This document shows positions 31,152 through 40,236 of a DNA stretch of 40,236 bases, piece after piece. Under the pieces are notes generated by a model that was given only the letters and a program-made list of their open reading frames with translations, was not told the origin of the DNA and did no database searches. The translations under genes were made by a program, and so were the position numbers. Origin of the DNA: Paludibacteraceae bacterium (GTDB lineage: Bacteria; Bacteroidota; Bacteroidia; Bacteroidales; Paludibacteraceae); assembly GCA_017444065.1 (NCBI GenBank), contig JAFSXJ010000013.1, forward strand, positions 1 through 40,236, read 5' to 3'. Numbering within the stretch: position 1 is the stretch's first letter; each line of letters begins with the position of its first letter.

Positions 31152-31820
31152 CTATTGTGGTGTATTGTACCACTGCTCAAGTTGTTCGTTGAAGGCTCGG
31201 CGGTCGAGGCTAATCCACTTGCGCAGGTTGTCGGTCATGTCCTCGAAATGCATTGTGACGTGGCGACGGAGTTTGAAATGTGTTGGCTGCTTGCTGGTCA
31301 GGCTGTCGTCCAGACCGGTCGTGCGAAGCATAATGACGCGCACATGGGCGTACAGATCCTTGTTCTCCGGTGCAAACAATCCTTGGCATATCTCGTAAGC
31401 CAGGCGCCGGTTGCCGATAGATTCGACAGGCTTGAAACGGATATGTCCTGACGGATAGATGAGCAGGTCTTCACCGTTGGCAAGAGTCTGCAAGGCTGTA
31501 GATGTTAGTTGGCGCGCCTTGGCGGCACTCGCCTCGCGGTTGTCTGCAGAGGTCGCCGGTAGGTCGGGCACCATGATTGCACCCGCCAGACGCAATGCCC
31601 AACCGGATACAGGCTTGCGGAAAAACGCCTCATCGCACATCGGACGAAGAATGACATCCCAGAACTCTGCGCAAAGCATTGGCGGCTCGACATAAGCCGG
31701 ATGGTTGGGCAGCAGCAGATGCACCTTGCCGTCACGCAGCAACTCGCCGCCTTCGGTGCGGATATCGTAGTGCAGATGCATCAGCCATCTGACAATCTTG
31801 GCCACTTGTATGCGTTTCAT
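31152..31820 (-). CDS. PlsC-like lysophospholipid acyltransferase
   Basis: A 222-residue acyltransferase. Motif I is LLPNHPAYVEPP, where the usual H-X4-D appears as H-X4-E (H40, E45). Motif III is LIYPSGHIRF in place of FPEGTRS. There is no clear membrane helix. Family members transfer an acyl chain to lysophosphatidate or related lipids at the inner membrane. It follows kdsD by 18 bp and is the last gene before the terminator, so a role in envelope lipid synthesis is plausible. The Asp-to-Glu change in the catalytic dyad is unusual, and activity cannot be assumed. Confidence 0.75.
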   Translation of the reverse strand: MKRIQVAKIVRWLMHLHYDIRTEGGELLRDGKVHLLLPNHPAYVEPPMLCAEFWDVILRPMCDEAFFRKPVSGWALRLAGAIMVPDLPATSADNREASAAKARQLTSTALQTLANGEDLLIYPSGHIRFKPVESIGNRRLAYEICQGLFAPENKDLYAHVRVIMLRTTGLDDSLTSKQPTHFKLRRHVTMHFEDMTDNLRKWISLDRRAFNEQLEQWYNTPQ

Positions 31821-31838
31821 GTCGTCAATGATGCAGCG

Positions 31839-32795
31839 TTAGGCAAAATCGATAATGTGGTGGATGGAGATGATACCGATGATAGCTTCGGTGTCGGGCG
31901 TTTCCGTTACGGCAAGGGTCGTTATGTTGAAGCGGTCCATTATAGCCAGTGCTTCGGATAGCAGCGCGCCCTTGCATATGTGCTTGTAACTCGGAGTCAT
32001 GATATCTGCAGCAACGATATGCAGGTCGTCGTATTTCTGAATCGCACGGCGGAGGTCTCCGTCAGTGATGATACCTACGCACCGGTCCTTGTCATACACC
32101 ATAGTCATGCCCAGATGATGGCGCGTCATCTCGCAAACCAGTTCGCGGAACGGCGTGTCGGTATATACGCGTGGCACGGCATTGTACATGTGGTTGCCTA
32201 CGCGCCCCAAGAGTTTACGCCCTAATGCTCCGCCCGGATGATAGACTGCGAAGTTCTCCGCCCTGAAGTGCCGCTTCTCCATCAGGCAGACCATCAGCGC
32301 ATCGCCCATCATAAGGGTTGCTGTGGTCGAGGTGGTTGGAGCCAGTCCCAGTGGGCAGACCTCTTTGTCCACATGCACAGAGAGTACCAGGTCGCAGCGT
32401 TGCGCCAGAGGTGACTGCAGGTCACCTGTCATGGCTATAAGCTTGCAGCCCATCTGATGCAGCGGGTCGATGACTGCCAGTATCTCGTTTGTCGCGCCGC
32501 TATTGCTGACGAGCAGTGCCACATCATCGGCACCTACCATGCCCAGGTCACCATGTACGGCTTCCGCAGCATTGACGAAGATAGCGGGAGTGCCCGTTGA
32601 GGCGAATGATGAGGCAATCTTCCGACCGATGAGACCGGTCTTGCCGATGCCCATCACGACAACCTTGCCCTTGCAGGCGTACAACAAATCCACTACCGAT
32701 GCAAAATGCTCATCAATATGCTCGGTCACCTTCGTAAGTTCGGTCAGTTCCTGCCGGAAGATGTCTTTGGCTCTATGTATGGTATCTTGTGTCAA
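31839..32795 (-). CDS. kdsD: Arabinose-5-phosphate isomerase KdsD
   Basis: A 318-residue enzyme converting ribulose-5-phosphate to arabinose-5-phosphate, the first step of KDO synthesis for LPS. The SIS domain shows VVVMGIGKTGLIGRK and LVSNSGATNEI, and APTTSTTATLMMGDAL fits the active-site region. Two CBS domains follow (about 205-318, with CVGIITDGDLRRAI and IIGIISIHHI). It lies 3 bp after kdsA, the next enzyme of the pathway. GutQ or KpsF paralogues are possible, but the context favours KdsD. Confidence 0.93.
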   Translation of the reverse strand: MTQDTIHRAKDIFRQELTELTKVTEHIDEHFASVVDLLYACKGKVVVMGIGKTGLIGRKIASSFASTGTPAIFVNAAEAVHGDLGMVGADDVALLVSNSGATNEILAVIDPLHQMGCKLIAMTGDLQSPLAQRCDLVLSVHVDKEVCPLGLAPTTSTTATLMMGDALMVCLMEKRHFRAENFAVYHPGGALGRKLLGRVGNHMYNAVPRVYTDTPFRELVCEMTRHHLGMTMVYDKDRCVGIITDGDLRRAIQKYDDLHIVAADIMTPSYKHICKGALLSEALAIMDRFNITTLAVTETPDTEAIIGIISIHHIIDFA

Positions 32796-32798
32796 AAC

Positions 32799-33611
32799 TC
32801 AACTCTTTGCCAGTGCATCAAACGCTTTGGCTTGGTGCAGGATGTTATAAATATCTGCCAGTTTCACCTGATTGGCTGCATCGCTGATAGCATGGTCGGG
32901 GTCGGGATGCACCTCCATGAACAGACCATCCACTCCTACCGCCAGAGCGGCACGCATCAGTGGCGGTACCAGTTCTCGATTGCCTCCGGTCACTCCCTTT
33001 GCGGATGAAGGCTGTTGTACAGAATGCGTGGCGTCGAAGACTATAGGGCAGCCGAACTCACGCATTCTGACCAGTGAGGTCATATCCACCACCAGATTGC
33101 CGTAGCCGAACGACGAACCGCGTTCGGTCAGCCACACGCTGCTTTCATGAGCCGCTTCGCGGCATTTGGCAATAGCACCGCGCATGTCCCAAGGAGCCAT
33201 GAACTGACCTTTCTTGATGTTCACTATCCTGCCTGTTCGTGCTGCGGCTTGCAGCAGATCGGTCTGGCGGCATAGGAATGCCGGAATCTGTAATACGTCT
33301 GCTACCTCGGCTACAGGTTCGCACTGCCAACTCTCATGTACATCGGTCACGATGGGCAAACCGTATTGCTGCTTGACCTCAGCCAGAATGCGCAAGCCTT
33401 CCTGCATCCCCACGCCTCGCTCGGAGGATGAGGATGTACGGTTGGCTTTGTCGAACGAGGACTTGAACCAAAGTTCAATTCCCAGTTCGGCGCATACGTT
33501 CCGGAGTGTTTCTGCCGTCTGCATGACTACCTCTCTGCTCTCTATTGCGCAGGGACCTGCAATCAGGAAGAACGGGCGTTTATGGTCTGAGGGTGTCGGC
33601 ATACCGGTCAA
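32799..33611 (-). CDS. kdsA: 3-deoxy-8-phosphooctulonate synthase KdsA
   Basis: A 270-residue aldolase-type enzyme joining arabinose-5-phosphate and phosphoenolpyruvate to KDO-8-phosphate. Diagnostic segments are FLIAGPCAIESREVV, KSSFDKANRTSSSS, GLPIVTDVHES and FDATHSVQQPS. The presence of kdsD directly downstream supports the role. The start abuts the stop of the gene at 33612. Confidence 0.95.
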   Translation of the reverse strand: MTGMPTPSDHKRPFFLIAGPCAIESREVVMQTAETLRNVCAELGIELWFKSSFDKANRTSSSSERGVGMQEGLRILAEVKQQYGLPIVTDVHESWQCEPVAEVADVLQIPAFLCRQTDLLQAAARTGRIVNIKKGQFMAPWDMRGAIAKCREAAHESSVWLTERGSSFGYGNLVVDMTSLVRMREFGCPIVFDATHSVQQPSSAKGVTGGNRELVPPLMRAALAVGVDGLFMEVHPDPDHAISDAANQVKLADIYNILHQAKAFDALAKS

Positions 33612-34931
33612 TTAACCCTGTTCGTACACGCGTATCCACGCTACGCTCAGCAGGCCTTCCGATCCGCGTTGGTTCTCGTCGATGAACGATGAGAGGGCGA
33701 GGAACAGCTTCTCGTTAGGAATATTCTTTGTAGTGCGATAGACCTCCACGTTGTTGACCAGCCATACCAGTTCGCGGTCTGTCCAGCGCAGCGAGTAGAT
33801 GAAGTACTTGCGTGGAGAGATGCCGCGTACCACGGTGCCGTCAAATCCGTCATTGGTATAGTTGCCCACGGTGATGTTCTTGCCGTTGTAGTGGAATATG
33901 CTGACCATCGGCAGGCGTTCACCGCTGCCAAGCCAGAAAGCATGGTGGATATTTCCTTCGATGCGAATCTTAGCCATGAATACACCCTCTTTCTGACGGA
34001 AACTGTCAGCTGTCTGAATAATATCGGAGGTGTAGTCGAAATCCTTGCTGATGAAGCCTTTCTTGGCATCCCAAGCGGTAGCAGTCACCTTCTCCTGCTT
34101 GGTGAACAGTTGGATCTTGCCATCCATAGCGCCTGCGTTACGACCGCCGTTGTTCGCCTGTTTCTCGTTGGCGAAGGAGTGCTGCTTGATGAGCTTGGGG
34201 TTATTGTAGGCAAAGCCGGGCTTCCAGCTCGACTCGCTCAGTTTCAGCCAGTCGCACTCGTCCACGAAGGTAGCGTGAAGTTTCTCCATGCGCGCAATCT
34301 CGTCGCCATCCTGCTTCATGTAGAAGATGATATCAGCCTTGGCTGCCAGTTGCTTGTAGCGAACCTCCTGTTGGTACTCGTCGGTGGTTTTCCAGCGGTT
34401 GGGGTTGCTCCAGAACGCATGCTGCTTCTTGAATTCATCGGTAGCGACTTCGGCACTCAGTTCTTTGAACTGTGCCGGCAGTTTTGAGTTGCGGTAGTTG
34501 AGATAGGACTTGTATTCGGCCGATTTCTCGAAGTCAGCCATCTGCTTCAGTTCAAGCGAGTTGCGGACTTCCTTCTCGCTCTGCAGCTTGATGTAGTTCT
34601 CGGAGTTACGGAACTCAAGGTAGTCCTTGAGCCGCTTGCTGGTTTCCATCTCAAGGAACATCTGCAGCTGCTTGTCGTTCAACAGTTTCTTGTATGTGCT
34701 GATAGTATTGTGCGTCGGAGTGTTCTTGTAGTTGGTGTGAATAAGGTTGTACTTGTTCTGTTGGAACTCTTTGCTCTCCACCACTTTTTTCAGTTCAAGA
34801 TACTCCTTGAGCTCTTCGGATTGCTCCACTTGACGGTAACGGGCAATGCGCTGCTCGTCCGCCAGAATACGACGCTCCATCTTTTCGGTTGACTGGAGTC
34901 CGCCTGTTAGTCTTTTAAAGAATAGATTCAT
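33612..34931 (-). CDS. GH16-fold protein with helical repeat N-terminus, likely non-catalytic
   Basis: A 439-residue protein without signal peptide. The first 200 residues are charged helices with repeats of the form LKEYLELKK, LKDYLEFRNS and YKSYLNYRNS, like an irregular coiled coil. From about residue 230 a concanavalin-like domain of GH16 type follows (GVFMAKIRIEGNIHHAFWLG, SLRWTDRELVWLVNNVEVY). The catalytic E-x-D-x-x-E of GH16 would sit just before IFHY, but here the sequence reads LPMVSIFHY, so the acidic residues are gone. A binding or structural role is more likely than hydrolysis. It lies between kdsA and the LOG gene with almost no spacing. Confidence 0.7.
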   Translation of the reverse strand: MNLFFKRLTGGLQSTEKMERRILADEQRIARYRQVEQSEELKEYLELKKVVESKEFQQNKYNLIHTNYKNTPTHNTISTYKKLLNDKQLQMFLEMETSKRLKDYLEFRNSENYIKLQSEKEVRNSLELKQMADFEKSAEYKSYLNYRNSKLPAQFKELSAEVATDEFKKQHAFWSNPNRWKTTDEYQQEVRYKQLAAKADIIFYMKQDGDEIARMEKLHATFVDECDWLKLSESSWKPGFAYNNPKLIKQHSFANEKQANNGGRNAGAMDGKIQLFTKQEKVTATAWDAKKGFISKDFDYTSDIIQTADSFRQKEGVFMAKIRIEGNIHHAFWLGSGERLPMVSIFHYNGKNITVGNYTNDGFDGTVVRGISPRKYFIYSLRWTDRELVWLVNNVEVYRTTKNIPNEKLFLALSSFIDENQRGSEGLLSVAWIRVYEQG

Positions 34932-34950
34932 AAATCGTAGGTGTTTACGG

Positions 34951-35496
34951 TTATTTATTTTTATCCTCCGAGAGGATGTTGTATAGTTCGTCCAGTGTGT
35001 TCACATATACCGGCGAATAAGCCTCTTGCTGTGGCAGGAATTGAAGTTCCCTCATCTGTTCAGCCTGGCGGCGTATGCCTTCGTAGAAACCCTTGTAATT
35101 GAGAATGTATATCGGTTTGTGATGTTCGCCCACAGTACCTGAAGCAATGACGTCGTACATCTCGTCCAGCGTTCCGTAGGAGCCCGGCAGGCATACGAAG
35201 CAGTCGGCTACATCACGCATCGTCTGCTTGCGTTCCGCCATCGAACTGACGATATGCAGTATCGTGCAGTTGTCTGCGAGTCGTCCGGCGGAGATAATCC
35301 GTTGCGGTACTACGCCTGTCACCTCACCGCCTATGGCTCTGGCAGCATTGCTTGTGCGGGTCATCAGGCCACCGGTCGCTCCGCCATAAACGAGCGTGTG
35401 ACCGTTCGCCGCAATCCATCTGCCCAGTTCGTCACCTAGCTGAAGGTACTCCTCGGGGATGGAATCTTTCGCACTGCAATATACGGCTATTCTCAT
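34951..35496 (-). CDS. LOG family protein (TIGR00730, nucleotide 5'-monophosphate phosphoribohydrolase-like)
   Basis: A 181-residue Rossmann-like protein. It has LVYGGATGGLMTRTSNAAR and LPGSYGTLDEM, the latter standing for the family's PGGxGTxxE motif with Gly replaced by Ser. Members hydrolyse nucleotide monophosphates, including cytokinin precursors in plants. In bacteria the true substrate is often unclear. The start overlaps the stop of the flotillin gene by 4 bp. Confidence 0.82.
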   Translation of the reverse strand: MRIAVYCSAKDSIPEEYLQLGDELGRWIAANGHTLVYGGATGGLMTRTSNAARAIGGEVTGVVPQRIISAGRLADNCTILHIVSSMAERKQTMRDVADCFVCLPGSYGTLDEMYDVIASGTVGEHHKPIYILNYKGFYEGIRRQAEQMRELQFLPQQEAYSPVYVNTLDELYNILSEDKNK

Positions 35497-36995
35497 TTCT
35501 TAATCTTTGCCTCGCCGGCAATGACTTTGGTGTTGTTCTGCATGATGTCGGCCATATCTACGCCTGTCGCCTCCTTGATGACCTCCATCGTCTGGCGCAT
35601 CACTACGGGTACGTTGCCGCTTATACCGGCAGCCTCCACACCAGTCGTGCCATAGACGTGGATGTCGTTGATCGAGGTCAGCGGCTCAGCCACCTTGCCT
35701 GCAATCTCCGGCAGAATCTTCACCATCATCTCGGCAATGGCTGCACCATTGTACTTCTTGTACGCCTCGGCTTTCTTGTCCATGGCTGCAGCTTCCGCCT
35801 CACCTTTGGCGCGTATGGCAGCCGCTTCGGCTTCGCCCACGGCTTTTATACCTGCGGCTTCCTGTTGCTTGGCGAACAGTGCTGCTTCGGCTTGTGCCTT
35901 GACTGCAGCTGCCTGCTGCTCTGCCTCGTAACGCTCGGCTTCAGCCTTGCGCTTGCGCTGCTCGAGTTCGGCGGCTGCGTCTATCTCCTTCTGGTACTTG
36001 TCGGCATCGGCTTTCTTGTTGACCTGTGCCTCCAGCGTCTTTTGTTGGATGGCTATTTCTTGCTCGCGCAGCAGTTGCTCCTGCTTGGCTTTCTCCACTT
36101 CGGCTTCGATGGTCAGACGATTGATCTCCTTCTGGCGTTCCTGCTGACGGATAGAACGTGCGGCTTCAGCCTCAACGGTCTTGATATTGATTTCCTTTGC
36201 CTGCTCCTGCTTCTGAATCTCGTAGGCGGCATCGGCAATAGCGGACTGCGTGTCAGCCTGCTTCTTCAGGTCAGCCTGCTTGACGGCAAGTTCGGTGTTG
36301 CGGATGGCAATCTCCGTCTCGGATGCCACGCGTGCATCATTCGCCTGCTTGGCAGCTTCGGCGCGCGCTATAGCCACGTCACGTTCGGCGTTCGCCTTGT
36401 TGATTGAGGCGTCCTTGGTAATCTTGCACGTGTTGTCTGCACCTAAGGCGTGGATCAGTCCCTCGCCGTCGGTGATTGACTGGATGTTGCAGGAGAGAAT
36501 CTCTATACCGAGTTTAGCCATGTCGGCTGCGGCTTTCTCCTGAATCTGGTTGGAGAACCCGTCACGATCGACGTTCAGCGAACGCAAATCCTGCGTACCG
36601 ATGATCTCACGCATGTTACCTTGCAGCGAGTCGCGAATCTCGGCAGCAATCTCCTCACGGCTCTTGCCGAGGAAGTTCGCAGCGGCGGTCTCAATCAGCT
36701 CGGGATTGATACGCACCTTGGCTACTGCATCCACATCCACGTTGATGAAGTCAGAGGTCGGTACAGCGGAGTCCGTCTTGATATCTACACTCAGCTGACC
36801 CAGATAGAGCTTGTCCACCTTCTGTAAGCCGGGGATGCGCAGACCGCCAGTACCGATCAGGAACTTCGGGCGGCGACGCGGCCAGCCGGAGATGACCAGT
36901 GCCTGGTTTGGGGACGTCTTGACATACGACAAGAGAATGAACACTAATAGCACAACGGCTACAATCACGATAGTAACAATTTGCGGGTCAGACAT
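35493..36995 (-). CDS. Flotillin-like SPFH domain protein
   Basis: A 500-residue membrane-associated scaffold. One N-terminal hydrophobic segment (IVTIVIVAVVLLVFILLSYV) precedes the SPFH domain (about 30-200). A long Ala/Glu/Lys coiled coil with EAAKQANDARVASE-type repeats spans about 205-430. Flotillins organise membrane microdomains and affect membrane fluidity. It starts 26 bp after gyrB and overlaps the LOG gene. Confidence 0.9.
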   Translation of the reverse strand: MSDPQIVTIVIVAVVLLVFILLSYVKTSPNQALVISGWPRRRPKFLIGTGGLRIPGLQKVDKLYLGQLSVDIKTDSAVPTSDFINVDVDAVAKVRINPELIETAAANFLGKSREEIAAEIRDSLQGNMREIIGTQDLRSLNVDRDGFSNQIQEKAAADMAKLGIEILSCNIQSITDGEGLIHALGADNTCKITKDASINKANAERDVAIARAEAAKQANDARVASETEIAIRNTELAVKQADLKKQADTQSAIADAAYEIQKQEQAKEINIKTVEAEAARSIRQQERQKEINRLTIEAEVEKAKQEQLLREQEIAIQQKTLEAQVNKKADADKYQKEIDAAAELEQRKRKAEAERYEAEQQAAAVKAQAEAALFAKQQEAAGIKAVGEAEAAAIRAKGEAEAAAMDKKAEAYKKYNGAAIAEMMVKILPEIAGKVAEPLTSINDIHVYGTTGVEAAGISGNVPVVMRQTMEVIKEATGVDMADIMQNNTKVIAGEAKIKK

Positions 36996-37021
36996 AGTTG
37001 TATGGAATTAAAAATACAAAA

Positions 37022-39118
<2,097 letters not shown>

Positions 39119-39160
39119 CTATACCTGTGGGGGTATATTGTCGGGGTGGTGCATATTCAC

Positions 39161-39174
39161 AAAACGGCCGTTTT
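39161..39174. repeat. 14-bp palindrome in the gyrB leader
   Basis: AAAACGGCCGTTTT is a perfect palindrome about 30 bp downstream of the -7 box, so inside the transcribed leader, followed by a half-copy AGCCGTTT. It could be a protein-binding site for supercoiling-related control of gyrB; this is inference. Confidence 0.6.
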
Positions 39175-39197
39175 AGCCGTTTCTGCTAATTTGCGTA

Positions 39198-39229
39198 CAA
39201 AGGTACAAAAAAAAAATGACATTTGCAAG
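39198..39229 (-). promoter_or_regulatory. gyrB: gyrB promoter
   Basis: CTTG (39226-39229), 20-bp spacer with a run of ten T, and TACCTTTG (39198-39205) on the minus strand. Nearly identical to the promoter of the RNA candidate at 18298-18329. Confidence 0.8.
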
Positions 39230-39247
39230 TGATTTGTCATTTTTTTT
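39209..39247 (-). terminator. Terminator of the radical SAM gene, overlapping the gyrB promoter
   Basis: AAATGACA and TGTCATTT (39214-39221 and 39235-39242) with flanking A and T runs form a stem of about 12 bp around 13 bases, ending in ten T on the minus strand. It begins about 22 bp after the radical SAM stop. Its 3' side is the same DNA that forms the spacer and -33 region of the gyrB promoter. Confidence 0.7.
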
Positions 39248-39268
39248 TCAAAAGAGTGCAAAAATATA

Positions 39269-40236
39269 CTATTTTTGTCCCAGACGGTCGAGGTGACAGA
39301 GCATCAGACTGCCGTCTTCGCGCCTGAGGTGCATTCCGTTACCCTCGCAGAAGTCGAAAGCCTTGCAGTCCTTGCACGGCTCGAGTTTGCGCATCCAGCT
39401 GCGGTCGCGGTAAGGCTTGAAGTCCTCTTCCCATACGCGCCAGAACGAGTCTTTGTAGATGTTGCCCTGATAGTATTTGCCGCGGATGCTTGTGCAGGCG
39501 GATATACTGCCGTCGATGAGGATGGATGCCACGCTTAGTCCGGCTGCGCACTGGTACAGATGGTCGCGCACTTTGCCTTCGTAACTGCCTAAATAGCCCT
39601 CGCAGGAGTACGACACGTGCCTGCCTGCCTCGCGTTCGGCTACGATGAAATCCATCAGCTGCCTGAACTGCTCGTCTGTCAGGATGAGTTCGGGGTTCCT
39701 GGCGGCTCGCCCCATCGGGTCGATGCCGAACACCCGCCAGTCGCGCACACCGAGGCTCCACAGCAGGTCGCGGATAGCAGGCAGATGGTCGATGGTGCGC
39801 TGGTTGGCGCAAGTCACCACATCCCATGTCAGACGTTTCTCCGCAGCGCAGAGGCGTATCGCCCGGCACGCGCCTTCAAACGCCAACGGGTGCTGCCGGA
39901 GCCAGACATGGTCTTCCTCCAATCCGTCCAGCGAGACGGTTATGGAGCGCAGGCCGGCTTTCCTGAGCTCGCGGAAGCGCGCCTCGGTCAGTGCCAGACC
40001 GTTGGTAACCATGCCCCACGGGTAACCGCGGTCGTACAGCGCACGACCAATCTGAGGCAGGTCTTTGCGCATCAGCGGTTCGCCGCCGGAGATGATGACC
40101 ATCACCTTGTGCGGGTCAACGTGCGGCGTAATCTCGGTGTCAATGACGTGCAGAAAATCCTCCGCAGGCATGTCAGGTGTCTCTACCGACGACACGCAGT
40201 CGCTGCCGCAGTGCAGGCAGTGGACATTGCAGCGCA
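39269..40236 (-). CDS. Radical SAM/SPASM protein, 5' end outside the window
   Basis: About 322 residues are visible; the gene runs off the right edge. The first visible codons read CNVHCLHCGSDC, which contains the CxxxCxxC cluster motif, so only a short N-terminus is missing. A GTG at 40195 lies inside this motif region and is not the start. SGGEPLMRKDLP and ITVSLDGLEEDH follow. The C-terminal SPASM-like domain has CAAG, ISACTSIRGKYYQGNI, CKDCKAFDFCEGN and a last Cys in MLCHLDR. This matches the Bacteroidota radical SAM group often paired with a lipoprotein gene (recalled as TIGR04133). The substrate is not known and the partner is not in the window. Confidence 0.82.
   Translation of the reverse strand, partial: RCNVHCLHCGSDCVSSVETPDMPAEDFLHVIDTEITPHVDPHKVMVIISGGEPLMRKDLPQIGRALYDRGYPWGMVTNGLALTEARFRELRKAGLRSITVSLDGLEEDHVWLRQHPLAFEGACRAIRLCAAEKRLTWDVVTCANQRTIDHLPAIRDLLWSLGVRDWRVFGIDPMGRAARNPELILTDEQFRQLMDFIVAEREAGRHVSYSCEGYLGSYEGKVRDHLYQCAAGLSVASILIDGSISACTSIRGKYYQGNIYKDSFWRVWEEDFKPYRDRSWMRKLEPCKDCKAFDFCEGNGMHLRREDGSLMLCHLDRLGQK

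Overview
The window looks like a chromosome segment of a Bacteroidota (Bacteroidales) organism. Promoters follow the phylum's TTTG-N20-TAnnTTTG pattern. The gene content also fits: a mreBCD-mrdA-rodA rod-shape run, a KDO-LPS gene pair, an AraC-linked GH26 mannanase lipoprotein, AAA/DUF4143 ATPases and a Bacteroidales-type gyrB. The species cannot be read from this sequence. Almost all genes lie on the minus strand.

Layout. 1-469: an IS4-type transposase fragment joined to a decayed DUF4143 ATPase. 470-1624: a secreted protein made of three repeats. 1757-5384: two divergent paralogous AAA/DUF4143 ATPases with near-identical promoters, surrounded by short repeats; one copy is bracketed by 59-bp direct repeats exactly 1600 bp apart. 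5385-7194: a small secreted repeat protein, then a toxin-antitoxin pair whose toxin reading frame carries an amber codon, then a gene remnant. 7195-7854: a zinc-ribbon protein with its own promoter. 7943-17695: a tight minus-strand run of 12 genes. It starts with a protein kinase, a TerY-like VWA protein and a PP2C phosphatase (a TerY-P triad). It continues with a LIM/DA1-like metallopeptidase, a coiled-coil membrane protein with MORN-like repeats, two secreted proteins (one NTF2-like), a PEGA-domain outer-membrane-type protein, a small basic protein, DUF1232, a small membrane protein and a CpXC zinc-ribbon protein. 18012-18291: an apparent orphan structured RNA with its own promoter and intrinsic terminator. 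18539-20629: GH26 mannanase and AraC regulator. 20767-27305: mreB-mreC-mreD-mrdA-rodA-tcdA. 27364-28477: a small protein, greA and a HIT protein, read from one promoter. 28804-30999: an AraC regulator and miaB. 31152-39067: gyrB, flotillin, LOG protein, a GH16-fold protein, kdsA, kdsD and an acyltransferase, closed by a terminator. 39269-40236: a radical SAM/SPASM protein cut by the window edge.

Main observations. (1) The kinase/VWA/PP2C triad heads what looks like one long transcription unit. It links cytoplasmic phospho-signalling and a LIM-DA1 peptidase to a set of envelope and secreted proteins. This is the best candidate here for a poorly described system. (2) A 35-bp element (29 of 35 positions identical) sits at exactly the same distance, 9 bp, upstream of the -7 boxes of the GH26 mannanase and of the secreted repeat protein 18 kb away, implying shared control. 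(3) A 280-nt non-coding RNA candidate has a promoter almost identical to that of gyrB. (4) mreC contains three copies of an 11-bp tandem repeat, each read in a different frame.

Functional calls rest on motif recognition by eye. No database search was run.
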